Positions 50,666 through 60,349 of a stretch of 64,000 bases of DNA are shown here, piece by piece. A model generated the notes under the pieces. The model was not told the origin of the DNA and did no database searches. It worked only from the letters and a program-made list of their open reading frames with translations. Position 1 is the stretch's first letter, and each line of letters opens with the position of its first letter. The stretch is from contig CANMEQ010000001.1 in NCBI GenBank assembly GCA_947497065.1, forward strand, positions 572,208 to 636,207, given 5' to 3'. The DNA is from an uncultured Paracoccaceae bacterium. Its GTDB lineage: Bacteria > Pseudomonadota > Alphaproteobacteria > Rhodobacterales > Rhodobacteraceae. Both the position numbers and the translations under genes were made by a program.

Positions 50666-51835
50666 TTATGCACCCTCCAAGGGTAGAGCACGCTCCGCGA
50701 TGCGCGCAAAAAACGACGCACCATAGGGCGCTGTCTCATCGTCAAAATCATAATCCGGCTGGTGCAACCCCGCCGTATCTCCATTGCCCACAAACAAATA
50801 GGCTCCGGGCCGTTCCTGCAAGAAATACGCGAAATCTTCCGCCCCCATCTCTGGCGCCACATCTTCGCGCACCGCGCCCCCGGCGGCCACGTCTCGCGCA
50901 ACTTCTGCCGCAAACGCTGTGTTTTCCGACGTATTCACCGTCGGCGGAAACCCCTCTTCGTAGCGCAAAACAGCCTCCACATTGAACGCCGCCGCATGCC
51001 CCGCCACAATCTCGCCCATCCGGCGCTTCACCATGTCCTGCACGGCCGTATCAAACGTGCGAACCGTCCCACCAAGGTACGCCCCCTCGGGGATCACATT
51101 ATCCGCCGTCCCCGCATGGATCATCGTCACCGAGACAACCAATTCATCCAAGGCACAATGGTTGCGACCCACGATCGTGCCGATGGCCTGCCCAATGGCC
51201 AAGGCCGCAGGGATCGGATCGCGCGTGTCTTGCGGATAGGCCCCATGGCCGCCCTCGCCCGTAATATCCACATGAAACGTATCCACCGCCGCCATGATCG
51301 GCCCCGGCGTCGTGTAAAATTCGCCCACGGGCGTTCCGGGTGCATTGTGCAGCGCATAAATCTGCGACACGTCAAAGCGGTCCAACACACCCTCTTCCAC
51401 CATCAACTCGGCCCCGCCGCCAGTCTCCTCAGCGGGCTGAAACACCAACACAACACGCCCTGAAAACTTGCGCGTCTCCGCCAAATACTTCGCAGCCCCC
51501 AACAACATCGTCGTGTGCCCGTCATGACCACAGGCATGCATCTGCCCCGCATGGGTCGACGCCCAGTCAGCCCCGGTGCTCTCCGTGATAGGCAAGGCGT
51601 CCATATCCGCCCGCAACCCAATGCTCGGCCCCTCCCTTTGACCATTGATCACCGCAATCACACCGGTCTTCGCCACCCCTTCATGTATTTCATCCACGCC
51701 AAATTCGCGTAAACGCTCGGCCACAAAGGCCGCGGTCTTCGGGCAATTCTGCCCCAACTCAGGGATCGTATGCAGATGCCTACGCCATGTCTTCATCTCG
51801 TCGGCATAGGCGGCAATACGGTTAATTACGGGCAT
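50666..51835 (-). CDS. M20 family amidohydrolase (hippurate hydrolase-like)
   Basis: WRRHLHTIPELGQNCPKTAAFVAERL; GLRADMDALPI; HACGHDGHTTMLLG; MGAEDFAYFLQERPGAY. Confidence 0.93.
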   Translation of the reverse strand: MPVINRIAAYADEMKTWRRHLHTIPELGQNCPKTAAFVAERLREFGVDEIHEGVAKTGVIAVINGQREGPSIGLRADMDALPITESTGADWASTHAGQMHACGHDGHTTMLLGAAKYLAETRKFSGRVVLVFQPAEETGGGAELMVEEGVLDRFDVSQIYALHNAPGTPVGEFYTTPGPIMAAVDTFHVDITGEGGHGAYPQDTRDPIPAALAIGQAIGTIVGRNHCALDELVVSVTMIHAGTADNVIPEGAYLGGTVRTFDTAVQDMVKRRMGEIVAGHAAAFNVEAVLRYEEGFPPTVNTSENTAFAAEVARDVAAGGAVREDVAPEMGAEDFAYFLQERPGAYLFVGNGDTAGLHQPDYDFDDETAPYGASFFARIAERALPLEGA

Positions 51836-51898
51836 GTCTGGACCTTATCTGCGGGCTTGAATACCGTCACTGTGTCACCATTAAAGAGCACCCACAAT

Positions 51899-52762
51899 AT
51901 GCCCTCCCACACCGCCCCCAACGACCCTGCAATTCACGCCACCGCCGATGCCGATCAAATGAACCGCCTGCTCGCCATCATGTCGGCCCTGCGCGACCCG
52001 CAAACGGGCTGCCGCTGGGATGTAGAGCAATCCTTCGCCACCATCGCGCCCTACACAATCGAAGAAGCCTACGAGGTCGCAGACGCCATCGCCCGCAATG
52101 ACATGCCCGACCTCAAAGGCGAATTGGGCGACCTGCTGTTCCAATCCGTGTTCCACGCTCAAATCGCGCAGGAGGCCGGCCATTTCACGTTTCAGGACGT
52201 GGCCCGCACCATGTCCGACAAAATGATCACCCGTCACCCCCATGTATTCGGCGATCAAAGCAATAAAAAATCCGCCGAACAACAGACCGCCGATTGGGAA
52301 AAAATCAAAGCTGCTGAGCGCGCCGACCGCGCAGAAACCCGCACCCTCGATGGGGTCGCCGTGGGCCTTCCCGCCCTGCTGCGCGCCTACAAACTGCAAA
52401 AACGCGCCGCACGCGTGGGCTTTGACTGGCCCGACGTCGTGCATGTCATCGATAAAATCGCCGAAGAAGCCGCCGAAGTCGTCGAGGCCCGCGACACGCT
52501 CACCCAGGATGCGCTGACCGAAGAAATGGGCGATCTGCTGTTCGTCATGGCCAACCTCGCCCGCCACCTCAAAATCGACCCCGAGGCCGCCCTGCGCGCC
52601 GCCAATGCGAAATTTCAACGCCGGTTCGAAGGCGTAGAAGACAAACTCGCCGCACTGGGCAAATCCCCCTCTGACAGCACCCTCGAAGAGATGGACCGCC
52701 TGTGGGACGCTGTGAAAGCCGATGAAAAAGCACGTAAAAATGCGCAGAGCGCCACGCCCTAG
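51899..52762 (+). CDS. mazG: Nucleoside triphosphate pyrophosphohydrolase MazG
   Basis: LLAIMSALRDPQTGCRWDVEQSFATIAPYTIEEAYEVADAI; two MazG repeats. Confidence 0.95.
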   Translation: MPSHTAPNDPAIHATADADQMNRLLAIMSALRDPQTGCRWDVEQSFATIAPYTIEEAYEVADAIARNDMPDLKGELGDLLFQSVFHAQIAQEAGHFTFQDVARTMSDKMITRHPHVFGDQSNKKSAEQQTADWEKIKAAERADRAETRTLDGVAVGLPALLRAYKLQKRAARVGFDWPDVVHVIDKIAEEAAEVVEARDTLTQDALTEEMGDLLFVMANLARHLKIDPEAALRAANAKFQRRFEGVEDKLAALGKSPSDSTLEEMDRLWDAVKADEKARKNAQSATP

Positions 52763-52794
52763 AGCACCGCAGCTAGAAACACCGGGCCCAGCCC

Positions 52795-52831
52795 AAAAAA
52801 TAATGTGGACGTGGCTCGCACCACGTCCACA
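52795..52831 (-). terminator. Strong minus-strand intrinsic terminator
   Basis: Perfect 11-bp stem tgtggacgtgg-ctcgca-ccacgtccaca; read on minus strand it is followed by TTATTTTTT. Confidence 0.75.
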
Positions 52832-52886
52832 CGAATTGTACTGAAAACATGTGCGAAAAGACCACTCACAAGCCAATTTCGCTGAT

Positions 52887-52919
52887 CTACTTATGCAACC
52901 AAACCGTGCATAGCGACAT
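52887..52919 (-). CDS. Candidate 10-codon mini-ORF MSLCTVWLHK with strong Shine-Dalgarno
   Basis: Minus strand TTTTGGAGGTGAAATATG TCG CTA TGC ACG GTT TGG TTG CAT AAG TAG. Confidence 0.3.
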   Translation of the reverse strand: MSLCTVWLHK

Positions 52920-52997
52920 ATTTCACCTCCAAAATTTCGCCCTGAACCTTGCGGCACCCGTCCTGATGGTGAAAAAATACAGCCTCTTGCCTATAAA

Positions 52998-53011
52998 TTG
53001 AGCAAATTCAA
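52998..53011. promoter_or_regulatory. FNR/Crp-type box TTGA-N6-TCAA
   Basis: ttga gcaaat tcaa, about 35-40 nt upstream of a plausible minus-strand start point. Confidence 0.4.
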
Positions 53012-53026
53012 AATCCGCGCCCTATC

Positions 53027-53425
53027 TCAGTCCACGAAATCGCACAAATACCCGTCATGGGCCCAGCCAGACACGCTCAGGTGTTTGTACTCTTGTGGAA
53101 ATCCGTCTTTCGAATGGGTCCGCGACCCATCCACCACACGCACCCAATTGCCGCGACGGTTCGTGGTATCCACCTCCAAAATCGCCAAACGGTTAAACGC
53201 GCGCACCTGCTGATACTCCGTGCCAGCCCCCGACCGCACCGACAAAAATCCGTCCGGCCCGTTTACATTGCACACCATCACATAATTCAGCCCCGGCGCA
53301 TTCAACGGCCAAGCATTGTCCCGCGCCAAACCGGCCAGATACACCTGACCATAGGTGCGGTTCTCCGCGTGAGCAGACGGCGCAATCGCAACAGCCGCCA
53401 ACGCGGCAAGAATAAGGTTTTTCAT
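53027..53425 (-). CDS. Secreted SH3-domain-like protein
   Basis: Signal peptide; DGFLSVRSGAGTEYQQVRAFNRLAILEVDTTNRRGNWVRV. Confidence 0.85.
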   Translation of the reverse strand: MKNLILAALAAVAIAPSAHAENRTYGQVYLAGLARDNAWPLNAPGLNYVMVCNVNGPDGFLSVRSGAGTEYQQVRAFNRLAILEVDTTNRRGNWVRVVDGSRTHSKDGFPQEYKHLSVSGWAHDGYLCDFVD

Positions 53426-53612
53426 AAATCTTTGGTCTTTCTAAAGCGTTAAAACACCCCACGCTGAGCCCCTCAACGCAAGATGCCGCAACACTAAGGG
53501 CGCCACCCACCCCAAGACCAGTGCAAACCACCCAAGGTAAGGACAGCCCTACCTCAGGCCCAAAAACCCGGGCGCCCGTAGGCCGCAGACCGACGCCTCG
53601 CGCGCCTCAGCC

Positions 53613-55418
53613 CTACCCGGCCTTTTCTTCCAGCATCAGCCACTCTTCCTCGGCGGCATCCAGCTTTTCTTGGCGCTCCAGCAACGCATCGGTCGCCTTT
53701 TGGAACTTCACAGGATGATCCGTGAACAAAGCAGGATCGGCCATCAATTCGCCCAGCTTCGAAATCTCGGCCTCAAGGCGCGCAATCACACCCGGCAGCT
53801 CTGCCAAACGGTGCTGCTCGGTAAAGCTCAGCCCCGCCTCTTTGCTCACAGGCTTGGCCTTCTCGGCTTTCACCTTTGGCTTGTCCGCCTTTGGCGCCTG
53901 CGCAACCTCATCGGCCTTCTGGTTCTGATAATCAGACCATCCGCCCGCATAGGTCACCGCCCGCCCTTCACCTTCCATGGCGATGGTCGTGGTGGCCACG
54001 CGGTCAATGAAATCACGGTCGTGGCTAACCAACAGCACCGTGCCCGGATATTCGCCCAATAGATCCTGCAACAGGTCCATCGTTTCGATATCCAAATCGT
54101 TCGTCGGTTCGTCCAAAACCAGCACGTTGGATTCGCGCGCCATCAGCCGCGCCAACAGCAACCGCGCCTTTTCGCCGCCCGACAGCGATCGCACCGGCGC
54201 GCGGACCTGCCGTTCGTCAAACAAAAACTCTTTCAGATAGCCCACGACATGTTTGGGCTGCCCCCGCACCATAATCTGATCAGCCTTCCCGCTGACCGCC
54301 ATGCTCGGGTCCGTCGTCAGATTATCCCACAACGTAGTGTCCGGGTTAAGCTGCGCCCGCGCCTGATCGAACACGGCAATCTCGAGGTTGGTCCCGTGTT
54401 TGACCGTGCCTGCATCCGGCTCAGCTTTACCCAGCAACATATTGATAAGGCTCGTCTTCCCAACACCGTTAGGCCCCACAAACGCCACTCGATCCCCCCG
54501 CTGCACGGTAATATCAAATCCGCGCAGAATGGTTTTATCGCCAAACGCTTTCTTCAGGCCAACCGCCTCAATCACCTTCTTGCCAGATGTCTGACCACCC
54601 TCAAACGCCATCGCCGCCGTGCCCTGCCGCTTGATCTGGCTGGCACGCTCGGCCCGCAAATCCTGCAAGGCGCGCACACGGCCCATGTTGCGTTTGCGGC
54701 GCGCAGAAATGCCCTCTACCGCCCAACGCGCTTCCGCCTTGATCTTGCGGTTCAGCTTGTGTCGCTGCTGGTCTTCTTCTTCCCAGGCCTTCTCGCGCCA
54801 TTCCTCGAAATGAGCAAACCCGCGATCCTGACGGCGCACTTGCCCGCGATCGACCCACAACGTGGCCCGCGTCAGCGCGTTCAAAAACGCCCTATCGTGT
54901 GAAATCAAAACGAACGCCGCTTTCGTCTGGCTCAGCTCACGCTCCAACCACCGGATCGCTTCAATATCCAAATGGTTTGTCGGCTCGTCCAGCAACATCA
55001 ACTCGGGCGCTTCTGCCATCAGCTTCGCCAGCGCCGCACGGCGGCGCTCCCCGCCCGAGGCCACACCAACCTCGCGGTCAGGATCAAATTTCAACCCCTC
55101 CGCAACAGCCTCAACCTTCCACGCCTCAGACACATCCAACCCGCTGGACGCATAGGCCCCCAAGGTCGCATAGCCCTCCATCGTGGGGTCCTGCTCCATG
55201 TAGCCGACGCTCACGCCGGGGGCCGCAGTCACGCTGCCCGTGTCCGCCTCAACCAACCCCGCCATCACCTTCATCAAGGTCGATTTGCCAGACCCGTTGC
55301 GCCCCACCAGCGCCACACGGTCCCCCGGTTGCACAACAACCGACAAATCAGAAAAAACAGGATCGCCGCCAAAGGTCAGCGCGATATCGGAAACTTGTAA
55401 TAAGGGTGCTCTAGCCAT
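53613..55418 (-). CDS. ABC-F family ATP-binding protein (Uup-like)
   Basis: Two ABC domains (GRNGSGKSTLMKV, LSGGEKARLLLARLMARESNVLVLDEPTNDLD) and C-terminal coiled coil. Confidence 0.95.
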   Translation of the reverse strand: MARAPLLQVSDIALTFGGDPVFSDLSVVVQPGDRVALVGRNGSGKSTLMKVMAGLVEADTGSVTAAPGVSVGYMEQDPTMEGYATLGAYASSGLDVSEAWKVEAVAEGLKFDPDREVGVASGGERRRAALAKLMAEAPELMLLDEPTNHLDIEAIRWLERELSQTKAAFVLISHDRAFLNALTRATLWVDRGQVRRQDRGFAHFEEWREKAWEEEDQQRHKLNRKIKAEARWAVEGISARRKRNMGRVRALQDLRAERASQIKRQGTAAMAFEGGQTSGKKVIEAVGLKKAFGDKTILRGFDITVQRGDRVAFVGPNGVGKTSLINMLLGKAEPDAGTVKHGTNLEIAVFDQARAQLNPDTTLWDNLTTDPSMAVSGKADQIMVRGQPKHVVGYLKEFLFDERQVRAPVRSLSGGEKARLLLARLMARESNVLVLDEPTNDLDIETMDLLQDLLGEYPGTVLLVSHDRDFIDRVATTTIAMEGEGRAVTYAGGWSDYQNQKADEVAQAPKADKPKVKAEKAKPVSKEAGLSFTEQHRLAELPGVIARLEAEISKLGELMADPALFTDHPVKFQKATDALLERQEKLDAAEEEWLMLEEKAG

Positions 55419-55467
55419 GCTGTCTGCTAGCGGTCAAACCCGCCCACTTCAAGCCCATTTACGCCCC

Positions 55468-56241
55468 TCAAACGCCCGCCGCCACCGCCCGCAGCGCCTT
55501 GGCCCGCGCCGCTGGAATGGCTGCAATCTCAAGGCCCGTGAACACATGCAACGTGTTCATGTCCCGATCCACCACCGCATGATCGCTCACCCAGCCGCCC
55601 ATGGATAAATAGGTGCGCAACAGCGACGGCACCTGCCCCATCGCCACCGCACGGTCCCCCACAGGGCAAGCCGTCTGCGCATACGCCACGACCTCGGCCG
55701 CCTTCACCCCAATCCGGTCCGACACATGCCGCGCGGCCAACAGATTGAACGCCTCTGAATAGACCTCGGCTGCGATACCTGCAAAAGACGAACAGCCAAA
55801 CAGCACCTGAACCCCCTGCACATCCACAATCCGCGCCAACATCCCCCAAGCCAGGCGCAACACATCCGCATCACCCTCGCCCTCCAAAACGCAAAACCGG
55901 CCCAGCTCCAGAAACCCACCATCAAAACTGTGTAACCCATCCATGCGGTAAAACTGCGCCGCATAACTGTCGGCCAACGCCAAAGGTGCTTGAAACACCT
56001 GCACGCGGTAACAACACACCAACCGCCCCGCCGCATCCTCAATCAACACATGCTCGCACGCCGCATCAAACCGGTCGCGGTCCACCCCACCGGGTTGCGC
56101 AGGCACACCCGCCATTTCGAAAAAACACGCATGGCGCAGCCGCTGGGCCGCCATCACATCTGCGTCACTTTGGGCAAATCGCGCCGTATACCCACCCCGC
56201 ACAAGCGGATCAGGCCGTCTGCTGAACATATCTGTTGCCAT
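55468..56241 (-). CDS. olsB: GNAT-type N-acyltransferase, OlsB-like (ornithine lipid synthesis)
   Basis: YTARFAQSDADVMAAQRLRHACFFEM; ELGRFCV; GCSSFAGI. Confidence 0.8.
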   Translation of the reverse strand: MATDMFSRRPDPLVRGGYTARFAQSDADVMAAQRLRHACFFEMAGVPAQPGGVDRDRFDAACEHVLIEDAAGRLVCCYRVQVFQAPLALADSYAAQFYRMDGLHSFDGGFLELGRFCVLEGEGDADVLRLAWGMLARIVDVQGVQVLFGCSSFAGIAAEVYSEAFNLLAARHVSDRIGVKAAEVVAYAQTACPVGDRAVAMGQVPSLLRTYLSMGGWVSDHAVVDRDMNTLHVFTGLEIAAIPAARAKALRAVAAGV

Positions 56242-56280
56242 GTTATTGCCGCCCCATCCTCGGACCGACCACGCGCACCA

Positions 56281-56754
56281 TCAGCCGTCGCCGATAAAAT
56301 CACCGGCGTTGATCTGACCGATAGACCCAAACAACTGACGCAAGAATGTCGTATCGCGTACGTTGTCGCGCGTCACACGCCGCGACAGCGCCACAACCTG
56401 ACCGTTCTCCAAACCGAAGCGTTCAACGTTGGACACAACACCCTCCGCATCAAACCGGATCGCCACAACCTGACGCTCAATCTCTTTGGGCTCAAGCGGG
56501 CCGTAGAACCGGAAACGGCTTTCAACATAAAAGAAATCACCGCCATTGGTCACACCAGAGGCCGTCGGCGGCCCGATCACATCAGACACAGTGCCGCGCG
56601 TATCTACCCCAACCAAAACTTCGGCCAATTGCGCATCCGTGGGCGCATATCCGTGATTGCGGTACAGCGTCGTACATCCAACCGCCACCAATAGGGCAGA
56701 CCCCATCACGGCTGCGCGTATCATCCGACCTGCTGTGCGACCTGTCTGCGTCAT
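56281..56754 (-). CDS. bamE: Outer membrane protein assembly factor BamE-like lipoprotein
   Basis: SALLVAVGCTTLYRNHGYAPTDAQLAEVLVGVDTRGTVSDVIGPPT. Confidence 0.9.
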   Translation of the reverse strand: MTQTGRTAGRMIRAAVMGSALLVAVGCTTLYRNHGYAPTDAQLAEVLVGVDTRGTVSDVIGPPTASGVTNGGDFFYVESRFRFYGPLEPKEIERQVVAIRFDAEGVVSNVERFGLENGQVVALSRRVTRDNVRDTTFLRQLFGSIGQINAGDFIGDG

Positions 56755-56856
56755 GCGACCCCCTGTTTCACCGCTACCTGACGTTTTCACGTTGGCTTCG
56801 TTCGGCTTTTAACGCATTTACAGTCAACACGCGACGTTATTCAAGGGTGCCCGCAC

Positions 56857-57417
56857 ATGACCGACCTTCCCAGCCAAATCGTGCGACTGGCTGACTTGCC
56901 AAACCGCAAGCGCACGCATTTCACGTTCGAACCAGACGCGCCCGCACGCGCAGCGCTCGCCCAATCTCTCGACGTGCCCACCTTGCGCAAACTGCGCTTT
57001 ACAGGCGAGCTGATTCCCTTGGGCAAACGCGACTGGCGGATCGAAGCCACACTGGGCGCCACCGTGATCCAAGACTGCGTCGTCACCCTCGATCCCGTCA
57101 CCACCCGCATCGACGAAGACGTGATCCGCACCTACACCGCCAAATTCGATCTGCCCGATACCGATGAAATCGAAATGGCCGAAGACGACGACACCACAGA
57201 TCCGCTGCCCGAAACCCTCGATCTGGTGGCCGTCGCCCTCGAAGCACTGGCCCTCTCCATCCCCGCCTACCCCCGCAAAGACGGTGCAGAAACAGGAAAA
57301 GCTGTTTTTACCGAACCGGGAAAAGCCGCGATGACAGACGAAGACGCGCGCCCCTTTGCAGGCCTCGCAGCCCTGCGTGCGGGCCTTGAAAACAAGGCCG
57401 AAGACGACAAAGGCTGA
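56857..57417 (+). CDS. DUF177/YceD-like protein
   Basis: WRIEATLGATVIQDCVVTLDPVTTRIDEDV; EALALSIPAYPR; immediately before rpmF. Confidence 0.9.
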   Translation: MTDLPSQIVRLADLPNRKRTHFTFEPDAPARAALAQSLDVPTLRKLRFTGELIPLGKRDWRIEATLGATVIQDCVVTLDPVTTRIDEDVIRTYTAKFDLPDTDEIEMAEDDDTTDPLPETLDLVAVALEALALSIPAYPRKDGAETGKAVFTEPGKAAMTDEDARPFAGLAALRAGLENKAEDDKG

Positions 57418-57456
57418 CCCCCACGGGGGGCCACCCAACCCCCTTGGCAAAAACAC

Positions 57457-57484
57457 TTGCGTCCTAAAAGAATCGCAGTATGTT
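57457..57484 (+). promoter_or_regulatory. Sigma70-type promoter candidate upstream of rpmF
   Basis: TTGCGT-N16-TATGTT. Confidence 0.35.
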
Positions 57485-57616
57485 CGCGCCTCTTTTCAAA
57501 TCACGTCTCGACAGGCTGGCCGATATGTCCTAAAGCCCCCGAAACGCTGACTTGAGCGACGAAATTCACACGGCTCCATCGCCCAACTGATGTAGCCCTT
57601 TACCCGAGGTTGCGAC

Positions 57617-57823
57617 ATGGCTGTCCCACAGAATAAAATCTCCAAATCCCGCCGGAACAACCGTCGGTCCCACCACGCACTTGGTGATGCAAACCCTAAC
57701 GAATGCCCGTCCTGCGGTGAGCTGAAGCGCCCGCACCACGTGTGCCCGTCTTGCGGTTCCTACGCAGACCGCGAAGTAATCGCGCAGTCCGACGAAATCG
57801 ATCTGGACGACGACGCAGCATAA
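57617..57823 (+). CDS. rpmF: 50S ribosomal protein L32
   Basis: [22 protein letters not shown]...[20 protein letters not shown]. Confidence 0.98.
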   Translation: MAVPQNKISKSRRNNRRSHHALGDANPNECPSCGELKRPHHVCPSCGSYADREVIAQSDEIDLDDDAA

Positions 57824-57854
57824 GCCCTAGGGTTGGCCGGACAAAGGGGTTCCA

Positions 57855-58973
57855 ATGACCGTGTCTGATCCTAAGACTGAACAGCTCGTATTATCTGTCG
57901 ACGCCATGGGCGGCGACCGCGGGCCCGCAGCAATTGTTGCGGGCCTTTCGCGTTTCCTGTCGAAAAACGCGGATGTGCAGGTGCTCCTGCACGGGGATGA
58001 AGCACAGCTCAATCCCCTGATCGCAAAGCGGAAAATCAACGCGCAGGTCACAATCATCCACGCCGATGATGTCGTCACCATGAACGACAAGCCCAGCCAG
58101 GTCATGCGCCACGGCAAAGCCACATCCATGTGGTCCGCCATCGAATCTGTGCGCTCCAAACAGGCCGCCGTCTGCGTCTCATGTGGTAACACCGGCGCGC
58201 TTATGGCCGTCTCCATGGTCCGCCTGCGCAAGGCCGAAGGCGTCAATCGCCCTGCCATTGCCTGCCTCTGGCCCTCGCGCACCAAGGCCGGGTTCAACGT
58301 CATGCTCGACGCCGGCGCCGATATCCGCGCCGACGAAGAAGACCTGCTGACCTATGCACTCATGGGCGCGTCCTACGCCCGCAACGGCCTCGGCCTTGGT
58401 CGCCCCCGCGTGGGCCTGCTCAACGTCGGCACCGAAGAGCACAAAGGCCGTGCCGAACTCAAAGTCGCCAACGACCTTATTCGCGGCGCCGCCAACCGTG
58501 GCGAATACGAATATGTGGGATTCGTTGAAGGCGGCGATTTGCCCGGCGACCGCACCGATGTCATCGTCACCGACGGCTTCACCGGCAATATCGCGCTCAA
58601 AACCGGCGAAGGCACCGCCAACTTCATCTCCGATTCTCTGCGCGCCGCCTTCAAGGCCACCCCCTTCTCGCGCATCGCAGCACTGCTGGCCGCCACTTCC
58701 CTTGGCCGCCTGAAAAAGAAAATCGACCCCCGCCGCGTCAACGGCGGCGTCTTCTTGGGCCTCAACGGCACCGTCATCAAAAGCCACGGCGCTGCCGATG
58801 CCACCGGCGTCGAAGCCGCGCTCGCCTTGGCCGCAAAACTCGCCCGCTCCGGTTTCACCGACAAACTGGCAGCACGGGTTGCATCTGCCGCCGCCCTTGC
58901 GCAAGATGACGCAACGGAACAATCCGCAGATGAAGCCCCAGCAGCCCCCACCGGCGCGAGCAAGGACACTTAA
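57855..58973 (+). CDS. plsX: Phosphate acyltransferase PlsX
   Basis: LSVDAMGGDRGPAAIVAGLSRFL; CVSCGNTGALMAVSM. Confidence 0.97.
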   Translation: MTVSDPKTEQLVLSVDAMGGDRGPAAIVAGLSRFLSKNADVQVLLHGDEAQLNPLIAKRKINAQVTIIHADDVVTMNDKPSQVMRHGKATSMWSAIESVRSKQAAVCVSCGNTGALMAVSMVRLRKAEGVNRPAIACLWPSRTKAGFNVMLDAGADIRADEEDLLTYALMGASYARNGLGLGRPRVGLLNVGTEEHKGRAELKVANDLIRGAANRGEYEYVGFVEGGDLPGDRTDVIVTDGFTGNIALKTGEGTANFISDSLRAAFKATPFSRIAALLAATSLGRLKKKIDPRRVNGGVFLGLNGTVIKSHGAADATGVEAALALAAKLARSGFTDKLAARVASAAALAQDDATEQSADEAPAAPTGASKDT

Positions 58974-58978
58974 TACCA

Positions 58979-59950
58979 ATGACCATTCGCGCGACCGTAA
59001 AAGGCGTCGGACACTATCTCCCCTCTCGTGTTGTGCCCAATTCCGAATTCGAAAAGACCCTCGACACCAGTGACGAGTGGATCAGAACACGCTCCGGCAT
59101 CGAACGTCGGCATTTCGCCGCCGATGACGAATTCACATCCGACCTAGGCACCAAAGCCGCGCAAAACGCGCTCGATATGGCCGGCCTCACCCCCGATGAC
59201 ATCGACGCCATCATCGTCGCCACATCGACTCCGGACCTCACATTCCCTTCCGCCGCGACCATGATTCAGCAAAAACTGGGCATGACACGCGGCTTCGCCT
59301 TCGACATCCAAGCCGTCTGCGCAGGCTTCGTCTACGCGCTCGCCAACGCCAACGGCATGATCCTCTCGGGCCAAGCCAACCGCGTCTTGGTCATCGGCGC
59401 CGAAACCTTCTCGCGCATCCTCAATTTCGAAGACCGCTCCACCTGCGTCCTCTTCGGCGATGGCGCAGGCGCGCTGATCCTCGAAGGCGAAACCGCCACA
59501 GGCACCGCAGAAGACCGCGGCATCTTGGGCGTCGACCTCAACTCAGACGGTCGCCACCGCGATATGCTCTACGTCGATGGCGGCATGGTCAGCCAAAACA
59601 CCGGCCATATCGTCATGCAAGGCAACGCCCTTTTCCGCCAAGCCGTTGAAAAGCTTGCATCTACAGCCACAACCGCCCTCACAAAATCGGGCCTCGGCCA
59701 TGAAGATGTAGACTGGGTTGTCCCCCACCAAGCCAACATTCGCATCATCCAAGGCACCGCCAAGAAGCTTGGCGTCAGCATGGATAAGGTCGTCGTCACG
59801 GTCCAAGATCACGGCAACACCTCGGCCGCATCGATCCCCTTGGCCCTCTCCGTGGGCGTCGAACGGGGGCAAATCAAACAAGGCGATCTGCTGGTCACCG
59901 AAGCCATCGGCGGCGGCTTGGCGTGGGGCGCTGTCGTTCTGCGCTGGTAA
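58979..59950 (+). CDS. fabH: Beta-ketoacyl-ACP synthase III
   Basis: GVGHYLPSRVVPNSEFEKTLDTSDEWIRTRSGI; DIQAVCAGFVYAL. Confidence 0.97.
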   Translation: MTIRATVKGVGHYLPSRVVPNSEFEKTLDTSDEWIRTRSGIERRHFAADDEFTSDLGTKAAQNALDMAGLTPDDIDAIIVATSTPDLTFPSAATMIQQKLGMTRGFAFDIQAVCAGFVYALANANGMILSGQANRVLVIGAETFSRILNFEDRSTCVLFGDGAGALILEGETATGTAEDRGILGVDLNSDGRHRDMLYVDGGMVSQNTGHIVMQGNALFRQAVEKLASTATTALTKSGLGHEDVDWVVPHQANIRIIQGTAKKLGVSMDKVVVTVQDHGNTSAASIPLALSVGVERGQIKQGDLLVTEAIGGGLAWGAVVLRW

Positions 59951-60023
59951 TCGCACAAGCCCCTGTTATTGACTCTCTTTTTGTCCTTGGCCTAAGGTCT
60001 TCCCAACTCAAAGGGGATGAACA

Positions 60024-60326
60024 ATGGCAGACAAGACACTGACACGTATGGACCTTGCAGACGCGGTGCACGAAGAAGTGGGCCTGTCCCGCAACGAAAG
60101 CGCCGACTTGGTCGAAAGCGTCCTGACCCATATGTCCGATGCATTGGCCAGCGGCGACAGCGTGAAAATCTCGTCCTTTGGCACATTTTCCATCCGCGAC
60201 AAAGCCGCCCGCGTTGGCCGCAACCCTAAAACAGGCGAAGAAGTGCCCATCACGCCGCGCCGCGTGCTCAGCTTCCGGCCCAGCCACCTGATGAAAGACC
60301 GTGTCGCGGACGGCAACAAACGCTAG
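60024..60326 (+). CDS. ihfA: Integration host factor subunit alpha
   Basis: [54 protein letters not shown]. Confidence 0.96.
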   Translation: MADKTLTRMDLADAVHEEVGLSRNESADLVESVLTHMSDALASGDSVKISSFGTFSIRDKAARVGRNPKTGEEVPITPRRVLSFRPSHLMKDRVADGNKR

Positions 60327-60349
60327 CGCCACCTGAAAGGACGCATCGG

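Noticed and set aside
51881-52957. 358-aa minus-strand ORF opposite mazG extending into the downstream intergenic region
   Set aside because: Mostly antisense to mazG; its start region overlaps the candidate sRNA but has no SD/ATG context better than the mini-ORF.
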